From assembly GCA_944989445.1 (NCBI GenBank), contig CALYLW010000125.1, positions 1,634,885-1,698,884 of the forward strand: DNA of 64,000 bases, in the 5' to 3' direction. Of the stretch, positions 12,690 through 22,199 are shown in pieces; position 1 is the stretch's first letter; the number at the start of each line of letters is the position of its first letter. The translations under genes were made by a program, and so were the position numbers. The DNA is from Ampullaceana balthica. Its lineage: Eukaryota > Mollusca > Gastropoda > Lymnaeidae. The notes below the pieces were generated by a model, which had not been told where the DNA came from, searched no databases, and saw only the letters and a program-made list of their open reading frames with translations.

Positions 12690-13415
12690 GTGAGGACCTC
12701 GTTACTAGTTTGGTTATAATCTGTCATCATTCGTTTCTTGGTCACATATATATTATGCTCTCGTACTCAAACAACACACTCCAAGACTGCATGAACACTA
12801 ATTATTTCTCTTTATTGATTCACTAATTTTCTTGCACATACACTAATCTACTTCACTTTCTCTTCAAACTGTCTTAAGTTCACTCACAATCTACCAATTA
12901 AGACACTAATGTTTAAACAATTAGCCAATTCGTCCCTAATGGTTTGCCACCCGGAGTCTGCTTCTAGTTCTCACAGTGCCTCCCCAATTATAACCTACAA
13001 ACTTCGCCCCCAAATTCATGATATGTCTCAAGTACGCCCGTCTCCAATTTGTCCGTCATCTAGTTCCACCCCCTAGCTTAAGATTTGTGCGGGTGTGGGG
13101 CCGATTTGACGTGATTGTCTCTGGTAAATCCCCCAACCATTCATCCACCCCCATTGCGAGGCCACCAGGCACGTGTGGTCATTTGAACTACCCAAGCTCT
13201 GACCTGGGCATTTAACACCTCTGGGTCTTCAAAGGTCGGTCACCCTCTTTCATATGCCTATTCAAGCGAGATTTGCGCTAGAACTCCACATCTCACTTAA
13301 AACCTCTGCCCTGGCCAGTTGTAGGTCTTGCTCCCACATCAGGACCTCGCGTGGCTTCTGGCCGTGGCGGTCAATCTTTGATCTAATGACCCTCTAACCA
13401 CCCTAGGTCTCCACA
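12690..13415 (-). repeat. LTR-like sequence, relative of 39117-39831
   Basis: It is C-rich on the plus strand and shares ordered blocks with 39117-39831: a GGACCTCG start, a GTCTCTGGTAAA string, CTGGGCATTT, AACACCTCTGG and TGGCGGTCAATCTTTGA. It is probably a solo LTR read on the minus strand. A TG...CA end is not clear, and a target duplication was not resolved. Confidence 0.4.
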
Positions 13416-13425
13416 ATATGTATAA

Positions 13426-13503
13426 ACTTATATATATATATATAAGTATATATATAAGTGTATATATATTTAGATATAAATATATATATATACATATATA
13501 TAT
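13426..13503. repeat. (TA)n-rich microsatellite hosting a MITE
   Basis: Imperfect TATATA runs continue beyond the MITE at 13972-13980. Confidence 0.7.
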
Positions 13504-13971
13504 TAGGGCTGCGGAAATTATCGATTAATCTCTTGATTAATCGTTAAAAAATTTTATCGATTAAAATTATTATTTTAATCAATAAAAATTCGATTAAAAT
13601 TAAATAAAATATTTATAATATTTTTAAAAATTTTTATTAATAAATAATTAATTAATAATAATTAATAATAATTTATATATTTTTTTACGTACAAACATCT
13701 CCCGCGTAATATTAAAATTTATTTTATTAATTTATGTGAACCGGCAGACTTAAACTAAACATGGCTGACGGCATTAGCGCAGAGAAACAGGGGAAATAAC
13801 TCAATAATTTTTTTAAAAATTCAATTACCTGTTTTTGTTTCTTCCCTTGAAATGTTCAGTTTAATCACGTAATAAATTTCTATTTTTGGCTTTAATCGAA
13901 ATTATCGATTAATTAATCGATAATTTTTCAAAAGTTAACGATTAAATTTAAATTAATCGATAACAGCCCTA
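13504..13971. mobile_element. hAT-type MITE, 468 bp
   Basis: The left end TAGGGCTGCGGAAATTATCG and the inverted right end TAGGGCTGTTATCGATTAAT make TIRs. Subterminal ATCGATTAATCG repeats occur on both sides. The flanks ATATATAT are an 8-bp duplication but lie in a TA repeat, so they prove little. An internal ATGGCTGACGGC resembles a transposase start but is not followed by a frame. Confidence 0.7.
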
Positions 13972-14926
13972 ATATATATAGCTTACATGAGTGAGTAAAA
14001 ATTAACTTATGAGAGAAAGTTTAAGATTTATGTGTATCAAGTATCAAGTACATATCATCAGGCTATTTTACAAAATAGCCTGCCGCAATCCTTTCATTTT
14101 AGTAATTACTGTATATGTCAATGTACAATATTTGCTACACGAGTAACTTGCTCATGCCATTTGAGTAAAGAGAGGGTCGGGCAGTATTTTAACATGCGTA
14201 TAAATAAAGTTGGAAGGGGGATAACAGCTCCCTTTTAGTATAGAGTCAAATCGTCGAATATTAATTAATACACATTTTGAGCACACAAAAAGAGGGCGAA
14301 GGAGAGGGACAAGCTGTCGTTATTGCAGTAGATCATCTTTAAATAACGATCATTTAGAGTTTGTAATGTTAGCGCCATTTTGTTCTCTGTGTTGACCAAG
14401 CTAGTGGGGGATATTTAGGTTTGAAGAAACAGGTAAAAAAATTAAAAAGACAATCCTTTGTTTACGACAGCCTTTTGTAAAAGGATTGCGAAACCATGAA
14501 AACATTGCCAGTTTAGAGTAAATCATGTTATAAAATATAATTTTTGTATTTAAAAGATAATGGGCAATTATTGGATTTAAAATATTTTTTGACTTAAAAT
14601 TTGATTTGCCTGTACATAAATTGACGTGATAAATTTGTTAGATATCTGGACCATTGATAAAACTAAAGCTGCGTCACCCATTTGAGTTTAACTTGAGAAA
14701 TGAATCGTACAAAAATATTTAGTTTTCAAAAGATTACTAAACCTAATTTACTGAGATACATTTTAGAGCCATATGCCAATAAACATTAGTCAAAATTATA
14801 GGGCAGAATAGATTACTTTTGTTAAAACATCTTGTAACTCCGGAGTTCCTCACCATGACCTCAGGTCTAATGATACACGCCCAAATGGCCATCGTATCTG
14901 ACTATTGATGATTGAAATAGACTTAC
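13972..14926. other. Presumed intron sequence, nothing recognised
   Basis: AT-rich. It would be intron 2 of the signal-peptide gene read on the minus strand. No following exon was identified. Confidence 0.35.
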
Positions 14927-15000
14927 CTCGAATCAAATTGGCCATCATTTGTCCTGTGACGAAAACCAGCATTAACATCCAGACGATGCTCATGTTTGAC
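14927..15000 (-). CDS. Signal-peptide exon of a secreted-protein gene
   Basis: Minus-strand exon of 74 nt. It follows an acceptor ATCTTATATTTAG and precedes a consensus donor, CGAG|GTAAGT. Seven 5'-UTR bases precede an ATG at 14993. The 22 codons encode an N-terminus with a hydrophobic core (Trp-Met-Leu-Met-Leu-Val-Phe-Val) followed by a Thr-Gly-Gln and Met-Met-Ala region, typical of a secretory signal peptide. The exon ends one base into a codon (phase 1). The preceding exon is probably the short non-coding one at about 21131-21078, giving a roughly 6.1-kb intron. Later exons would lie below 14927 or outside the window; none was recognised. The phase does not match the knot exon at 63126 directly, so a propeptide exon would be needed if the genes are related. 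Confidence 0.6.
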
Positions 15001-16164
15001 CTAAATATAAGATAATTTTAAAAATTAATTTTACCGTTTGAACTAATTTGTTTCTATTTGATCTCACATTACATAATATATATTTTGACATTACTTTAAG
15101 CAATTGTGTTGCATTGGATAGAACACAAATTGTTTCTTCAACATAGACAGTCAGAAATATATTTTTGATATTATTCACAACATGAGGCAAACAATCTTTA
15201 CAAAAGTTTTTGTTTTGCCTCTCAAAAGTTTGTTCTTTTATATTGGAAAGACATATCTCCATTGTTTATAAATTATGTCTTTACGAGGATTTGATAGAGT
15301 CAAAATCTTAAGTTGAATCGTTTGCTCTAAGAGAAGGGATGTAATATTCATCAAGAAAACTATTGCTCCACAATCATTTATGTCATCCTCCATGTAGCGC
15401 ATTAAATTAATCTTATATCATACGGCAATAGCTATCATTGTGGAAATATCTATATCATAATCATACTCTGTTAGCTATTAATTTTACTGTAGCTTACCTA
15501 AAAAACTGCAATTGTAGAAACGAACACATTTTAATAGGAAATTTCTTTCCTTTAAACAAAAATTAATTCAAAAGTAATCTTGTTTCATTAAAAAAATATT
15601 TCACCATAAAAACACCATGTAAATGATATTTCTAAAACAACAATATTTATTTAGGCAAAAGCGGCAGAAATGTTTATGAAAGAAGGAGAATGATTAGTGC
15701 AATAACTTTAAGCCATTGTTAAATTATACTGAGATTAGAGGGAACATCACTAGGTAAAGATCTTCGTATTAAACTCAACAACGCAGTCTACTAATTGATA
15801 TTTAACTACCTCAATAGAAAACAATGTCTTTTAGCATTAATATAGAAGTATAATAATGTTAGAAAACAAAACAATTTAGTATAATTAATTTGTAAACAAA
15901 CTTTTTTCATGATTAAGTCAAAAATATTAATTCGTGAGTTTTCGCTCACTCGATCACTATAGTCGAATTCCGTTTTGTTGTGATGAAGTCAAGTTTCTGA
16001 ATCCATAATTAAATTTTGCAACATAATTTTAATGCATTCTAAGAAATCTGATATTGAAAAAATTTAAAACATAGAATGCTGTTGCTGTTATAGCGCAAAT
16101 GTTTCTAGCAAAGCCATTCGTGAAAAATACTTGTCTATGGTTATTTTTATATACTGTTATCTAT
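15001..16164. other. Presumed intron 1 sequence, AT-rich
   Basis: No gene seen. The 90-codon minus open frame 14990-15262 runs across the splice acceptor in a different frame and is not supported. Confidence 0.4.
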
Positions 16165-16575
16165 TACAGATGCTCCAACTATATAAATAATTTCGCTTCC
16201 TACGCTTATCCATGATTTTTGTCTTGTCCAGCATTTTTATTAGAGTTTTAAATGTTGATAGTGTTTTAGTTTTCCTGGTTTGATCATGCAACACATTAAA
16301 CGTTTGAATTCCGGATGGGAAGAACGCGAATTAATATATGTTACATTTTGCATATCGAAAATATTTTTTTACCCTATAATTATCTGAGGGTTGTATTAAC
16401 TTATCTATAATTTGTATTTTAAAGTTAGAATTAATGGACTCATATAGTAATACTACTTTGCACTTTGCTAGTTTATCTATGTTTTCTTTTGTGGATGGGT
16501 CTCTTACAGAAGATGTGTATACTAGTACAGATTTCACAAAATCGAGGTAGTATTTAGGTTTTATAGTCTTACTAG
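16165..16575 (-). pseudogene. CR1/jockey-type LINE 3' fragment
   Basis: The minus-strand reading SSVRDPSTKENIDKLAK..KVVLLYESINSNF..DKLIQPSD matches the C-terminus of the reverse transcriptase at 22614-23960, with an internal deletion and frameshifts. The conserved 3' UTR (TATGGA..AGCGTAGG region) is at 16165-16230. Confidence 0.75.
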
Positions 16576-16889
16576 AAATATACCCGAACTTTGTAGCGGG
16601 AGTGTGCTGACCCTTTTCCCTAGTATTAGTTGCTGGTTATTACAATTTTATTTGCCAAGTTATATTTCAGATTCATCTATAAGTGAAAGTCTTATGGAAA
16701 ACAGAGATATTCAATTTTAGGGGGAAAAATATATATTTAAATATATTTATGAAAAAAGAAGAGAGAGAAAAAAAAACAACAGACACAATTATTTAATTTT
16801 TTACCATTTTACCGCGTGAGTTGTTTTCAATTAATGCAGTGTCTTTTAACATTACCTTACTATTTAAAGATATGATTTATTAAATAGTG

Positions 16890-17612
16890 CCGTCGAAAGG
16901 GGGTGGCCTCTACGGGGCTCGGCGGATGAGTAAGGGCGTGGGGCACATACCTGAATGCGACTCGGCGACCTGAAACCAACAACTCCCGGCAGGCAATGCC
17001 AAAGTCCGATATGTTAGGTGTTAGGTGCTAGTCACATACGATTACAGTTGCAGTACGGAACTTAGAAAAAGCATCTTAAATGCATTGTCGATGATGAAAA
17101 CCAAAGTACCCGTTGAGGGTCGGGTAAATCCGAAGCGACCGTTTCGTCTCCCTCAATTTTACTAGCTACCCCATTGAGCGGTGCCGGTTGTGGGCCAGGA
17201 GCGCCAGCACGGATTAGCAAAAGGAACCGCGAAGAACGCAGCGGACGCCAGCTCTGAGGAAACCTTCCAGTGGGGGTTGCACCCTAGGTAGGTCATTGAT
17301 GATCCCCCGCATAGCGGCGATCCTAACCATTGAGACTCGTATGCTTTGCTGGGGTGGCGCGGAAGTGGTAGCGGGTCATAGTAGGGAAGTTCCACCCCTC
17401 CTTGTGAGGACAACTTTGTGGGAGGCATCTTCAACTTTCTGTCCTGGATGCCCAGGTGGCCGCTTCGGAAGCGACTGTTCCGGGGGGGGGGTTCCCAGCT
17501 GTCACGTCCTTTTCTGGGGGAGGGGGCCAGATAGCTGGGAGGGTCTTCCAGGAAGACCTATGAAGAGCACTAGGCTCGGGGCTTCTGATTTTCTTCCACC
17601 TGTATGATCATT
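16890..17612. mobile_element. GC-rich insertion of about 720 bp in family R, 8-bp TSD
   Basis: A sharply GC-richer block (GTGCCGTCGAAAGGGGGTGG to CTTCCACCTGTATGATC) sits between two copies of ATTAAATA. The inverted family copy near 45030-45045 has a single unbroken ATTAAATA-like site, so it serves as the empty site. Open frames of 90 and 103 codons over it lack a recognised motif. Family unknown; it may be a truncated retroelement 5' region. Confidence 0.6.
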
Positions 17613-19034
17613 AAATAAAGAATCTTGACGACCATAATAACTAAATTTACTATTTCATTCCCACTTGTACTAAATAAACATAGCTGATAGGTTTTCCGAA
17701 AGAGCTCTATTATCCTCGTCACTCAAAAATTTCATATATAATTACAATAAATAGTAACACAATTGTAAGTGATACAATATTTGTAACCGCGGAAAAAACC
17801 CCATTAGCTATAATATTTCCTTGACAGAGATAAAGAACATATGGTACTATCCCTTAAAAAGGCAAAGGCTACATAACTCATAGAGCCAATAAACAAAATT
17901 TAAAAAAAAATACTTTCTAAAATACTTTTTAAAAAAACCGTCGTATTAAAATGATATCAAGAAAATGTGCACACCATATTTAGACATAAAAGATTATAGA
18001 AACCTGGCCGCATAAAATAAAGTCTTGTTATAAAGTAAATGTACTGGACAAAAAAAACTCTTCTTTTTGACGTATTCATAGTTGATTTAACAGCGAAATA
18101 ATATTTTTAAAAATTTATGTCTCTAAATGTTACGATTTATATTTATGGTTTTTGTGCAATGTGTATAATTTCAAAAAGGAATCATTTTTTGTTCCCTATT
18201 TCTGATAAGGCATCATATTTTGTAAATTATATTCAATACACAAACACCAAATTTTATTTCTGAAAAATATTTGTATATATATATCCACATTAAATAAAAG
18301 ATTCAACCGTCTGTTAATATGCACATCTGAAAAATGATTAAAAAGCAACTTTAGAAATGACCTTTGTTATTACGACTACAAAGGAATGAACATAGGATAT
18401 TTAATTCGCAATTCATATTAATTAAGCATTTTCAGGATCATTTTAATTAAATTTAGTCAACTTCTATTAATAAGTTTGCGAAAGTATATAATGTATAGTG
18501 TAAAATATAGCTTATGTAAACTTTTTTAAAGTGTAAGTTTATTTGACATAGGCCAACATAAAATAAACTCGCTACATCTATGGTTTTTAATTAAATGTCG
18601 AGTTATGAATTATATTTTTAAAAATCGCAATTTCATTCACACATGTAAAATATTAATCCAATGCATCGTGGAAAAATTGAAATAAAAAAATTTAAACGCA
18701 TATCTAATATATAAAGCTCAGTTGATGTTTATATGTTTGTTTGTTTGTATCCATTAAAAAAAGGCCACTGCTTTGTTGACATTTTTCCAAAAGATCTCTA
18801 CCACTGTCGTCACTAAAAAAATCTCATATATATTTACGACACTGCATCGTAACACAATTGTAATTAATACAATATTTGCCTCAGCGTCTGAGATAAAGAT
18901 AATATGGCACAACCCCCCTCACCTCAAAGTCAAAATCTAATTAACCTATAGCGCCAATAAATCTAATATATACAATTATTACATAAATAGTTGTTTTTTT
19001 TAATTAAATGTCGAGTTATGGAACAGAAAATAAT

Positions 19035-19285
19035 TAATACAAATGACGTCATTGTTTTATGCTTATATTTTAATTTTTGAAAAGGCAACGATGTCAAATA
19101 GGATTTTAGGATTTATAATTATTATGAAATACTTTGTGTACATTTCATCAAGTTTAATATTCGTATTTATCAAACACGGATAAGTTACTTATGTTAATTA
19201 TGTATATTGATTCCCGTGGTCTGTATGGATTGTATAAAAATATTAAATGACGTCATTGTTTTTATGCTTATATTTTATTTTTTGA
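19035..19285. repeat. TGACGTCA-bearing repeat, duplicated
   Basis: ATGACGTCATTGTTTT followed by ATGCTTATATTTTA occurs at about 19044 and again at about 19248. The intervening sequence matches 50575-50810. Interpreted as a MITE insertion or duplication inside family R. Confidence 0.5.
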
Positions 19286-19704
19286 AAAGAAGCGTACACG
19301 AAAATGTGCGCACCGTAATTAGACAATATAATATTTTTTGAATGCGCACCGCTGAAAATGAAGTATTGGGAAAAAAAACCTTCACCACAAATAACTCGCT
19401 TTGAACGGAATTTCAACGTCCTCGTAAAGTTGTTCAATATAGAAATGAGGTTAAATTTTCCATAATTTGTCTCTGCATTTTCTGATTATTTAATTTACGG
19501 CATTCGGGCAAAAGTGACAATTACAAAAACTAAATTAAAACCATCTCCAGGGTAAAAGGAACAGTCCTGCCAAATTTGGTCCCCGTCCGTCATTTGGTTT
19601 TTTCCTGGCTGTGTAACGAAAAGAAAGTCGAAAAGTGAAACATACAAACATACAAAGATACAAACACCAACTGAGCTTTATATATTAGATTGCATCTGTA
19701 AAAG

Positions 19705-19905
19705 TTTATCTTTGCAAAGCCTAGAGGCATGTTAGATTTTTAATTAAATTTTATTTTATTCAAACTGATCCCATCCTAATTTCTCTTTTATTACTACTCC
19801 TAAGTAGGCTACTTTGCATCTTTAATTTGGATTAGTTTTTTTCTATGAATGTAAGTTTTTGCATTTGTTTGTTTCGTACACTTTTCTGGATGGAATGAAA
19901 CAGTG
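19705..19905 (-). pseudogene. CR1-type LINE internal fragment
   Basis: Matches 23085-23300 (thumb region of the RT, minus strand), for example CTCCTAAGTAGGCTACTTTGCATC and TTTCTGGATGGAATGA. Too decayed to translate. Confidence 0.65.
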
Positions 19906-19909
19906 GGTT

Positions 19910-20570
19910 AGCTAGAACTTTTGCCGCCCGGGGCGGTCTCCAATTTGCCGCCCTCTTAATTTTCACTTATAATCCTTATTAATACCTTATCCCTTCCCAA
20001 ACTTGGCCCCACGCAGTCCTTTTCGCATACTAAAGCTGCATAGAGCCCCGCAATTGCTAAGACCGACTCTGTGTACAGCCATAAAAACCGGATCCTTTTT
20101 CTCTCAATATTGAACTTTTTTTATCAATGTCAATAAAGAAATGTATTTGATGTTCAAATTCTTCATTTAGTAGGGTATATGGTATTATACACGAATATTT
20201 TATTGCAAGGACATGCAACTCATGAACGCGTTCTTTTATTTTCTTTAATGATTCCATCCATGGATAAAAATGTTTCTCGTTGTACTTCTTGCTCTAAAGA
20301 TAGATCCACGTCTTTTGAATTGTCACAACTCATATTTTTTCTCCTTCTAGTTCGGCGTTCAGTTGATATCTCAAACACTCTAAAACAGCGTTCTGTATTA
20401 GCACATCTCTTTGTTCCATGAAATGGGTTTACATTATATTTAAAAATAACGGGTTCCCATAAATTGGGATAACGTAAAAACGAAAAACATTGCATTGAAG
20501 TGAGTAAAATTCCAGCATCTGATCTCGTTTTACTAGTTACTTCTTCAGATTTCAATTTTTCCAAGATGCT
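19910..20570 (-). pseudogene. ZMYM1-like hAT transposase fragment with one terminus
   Basis: The end CAGTGGGTTAGCTAG plus a CCGCCCGGGGCGG block at 19910-19945 is a hAT-type terminus. The minus-strand readings KTRSDAGILLTSMQCFSF, TERRTRRRKNMSCDNSKD and LSLEQEVQRETFLSMDGI (20520-20220), and then an FEHQIHFFIDIDKK string, follow the middle of DUF4371/ZMYM1-type transposases. The opposite end was not found. Confidence 0.6.
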
Positions 20571-21070
20571 TGAAATTTTAAGTATGTCTTTTTCTAAATT
20601 ATTTATGCTATTGTGGCGTTTATTAACGGTGAAATTTGATTATGTATACAATCATTAGTCTCAGTCAAGTCCATTAAGTACATCAAATTTAATTAGAATA
20701 AACAAATATCTGTAACCCAAGGACTACCTGTATCTTTTGAGATAAATTATTATTAGAAATTAAAATAAAATTAATAGATATTTATCAATATTTTGATGAA
20801 ATTGGTTTAAATGAAGACCCCTTAAATTTCTATTAATAGATTTCCTTAATAAAAGGGCAATGATTATATTAGTGTTTCACTGAATTAATGAATGCAAGGT
20901 ATGCAGGCAACAATTTACAATTATTCATAACCATGAAAAGTCAAAATTAAAGATAAAATAAATGTTAGCAGTAAATGAGAAGTTATGTTTACATTGCGTA
21001 TTTAATTTAATTGAAACTCAAAGCGTTCATAAATAAACTTGCACACACATGAAAGTCCACAAAACACAAA
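20571..21070. other. AT-rich, no gene recognised
   Basis: It would be the start of intron 1 of the minus-strand secreted-peptide gene. No repeat family was recognised. Confidence 0.4.
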
Positions 21071-21077
21071 CACTTAC

Positions 21078-21131
21078 ATTTTGGAGACTTTTGCAGGTAC
21101 CACTGCGTCACGATGGAGGAGATGGTAGGTA
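21078..21131 (-). other. Putative non-coding first exon (5' UTR) with consensus donor
   Basis: Minus-strand segment ending AAAAT|GTAAGTG. Its start is set at about 30 bases below a TATA box (21163-21157). It contains no ATG that stays open and would join the signal-peptide exon at 15000, which itself starts with seven UTR bases. The right-hand limit (transcription start) is an estimate. Confidence 0.45.
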
Positions 21132-21156
21132 AACTTTTGTGGATTTGTACTTCGTG

Positions 21157-21163
21157 TTATATA
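21157..21163 (-). promoter_or_regulatory. TATA box of the putative secreted-peptide gene
   Basis: Minus-strand TATATAA within CCTATATAAC, about 26-32 bases before the inferred start of the 5'-UTR exon. The position relative to the donor-bounded exon makes it more credible than the many other TA-rich strings here. Confidence 0.4.
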
Positions 21164-21478
21164 GGAGAACATGTGAACACACGTCACAGGTATTGTTAGG
21201 GTTAATTAAATAGTCTTAATAATTAAAGCGAATAAGTTGGCGAACAGCTTGAAGTCGGAACAAAGGCACTTAAAACAAATAGCAATAACTCAGTACTAAA
21301 TGCAAACCACAGATGCGAAGGCAAACATTCAGCTAGAAAGAACCATCTCGAAAGAATGTTTGGTCCTTGTCAGGATTAACTCCCTAGGAATTTTCAATTA
21401 ACATTTTGTGTTACTCAATCACATCTGCGACGAATACCAGTTTATTGTCATCTTAACCAGGAGTGTGCAGACCTTTTT

Positions 21479-21708
21479 ATTAGTCTTATATTAACTTGCT
21501 TTGTAAGTTTAATCAGACACACCACTATTTTTAATATCCCAATGTTGAACCCCTTTCCGTTATCCAATCATTCTGAAAATGTGCACACCTGTTCATTTTT
21601 GGTGATAGTATTTTTGTGAAAATTTGTGGAATTTTTCCATGGCTAGATTAAATTTAATTAAATATTTACTAGTCTTATATTAACTTGCTTTGTAAGTTTA
21701 ATCGGACA
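21479..21708. repeat. Direct repeat pair (about 37 bp) flanking 150 bp
   Basis: TAGTCTTATATTAACTTGCT with the following TTGTAAGTTTAATC occurs at 21482 and identically at 21670, an offset of 188 bases. Confidence 0.6.
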
Positions 21709-21719
21709 TCCGAACCGAA

Positions 21720-21910
21720 CATTTGTTTATAATTCTTTCACGTGACAGTTCAGTTGACGCCGACTGTCGAAGTTCACACCCCCTCACCGTCCCTGCACCC
21801 GGTTTTAAAACCAGGGGAGATAATTCTTTTTCAGTCTGTAAATGTCGCGTTTAAACATAATCACAACTTTTAGTTATGTCTCATATCTAAGGGATTTATA
21901 GTCAAAAGAT
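21720..21910. repeat. Dispersed repeat shared with 43195-43345
   Basis: AGGGGAGATAAT, CAGTCTGTAAATG, AGTTATGTCTCATAT and GGGATTTATAGTCAAAA occur in the same order in both places. Unclassified and non-coding. Confidence 0.55.
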
Positions 21911-22199
21911 AAGCTAGCTTTGCACTTACTGTAAAATGTGTAGACTAAAAAGTAGAAAATAAAAATAAATAAAAAACACTTTTTAAAAACTACACTATTA
22001 TATTAGAAATGAACTAAAAAGTAGAAAATAAATTTAAAATTTGAAATGAACAGTCGAAAAAGACCATAGGTTCCAAACGTATGACAATGTAAACGTTTAA
22101 AATGAGACAGGAACGTTAAATCGTAGGTAAAATCGATTATCTCGTTGTGCGCCATGACTATAAGACTAGGGTGCTCAGGTGAATATCTTTGCATAACTT

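Larger units (their letters stand above)
16585..19690. repeat. Family R repeat, copy 2 (inverted relative to 41955-45335)
   Basis: Ordered similarity to the reverse complement of 41955-45335 covers almost its full length, from ACCCGAACTTTGTAGCGGGA at the left to CACCAACTGAGCTTTATATA at the right. It is built of two diverged sub-units of about 1 kb (about 17690-18700 and 18740-19690). TCTAATATATAAAGCTCAG starts at 18708, and the same motif starts inverted at 19689, so two Helitron-like 5' ends face each other. It is non-coding. Confidence 0.65.

Noticed and set aside
17162..17607. Two long open frames in GC-rich DNA
   Set aside because: High GC lowers stop frequency; no motif, and both lie inside an insertion with target duplications.
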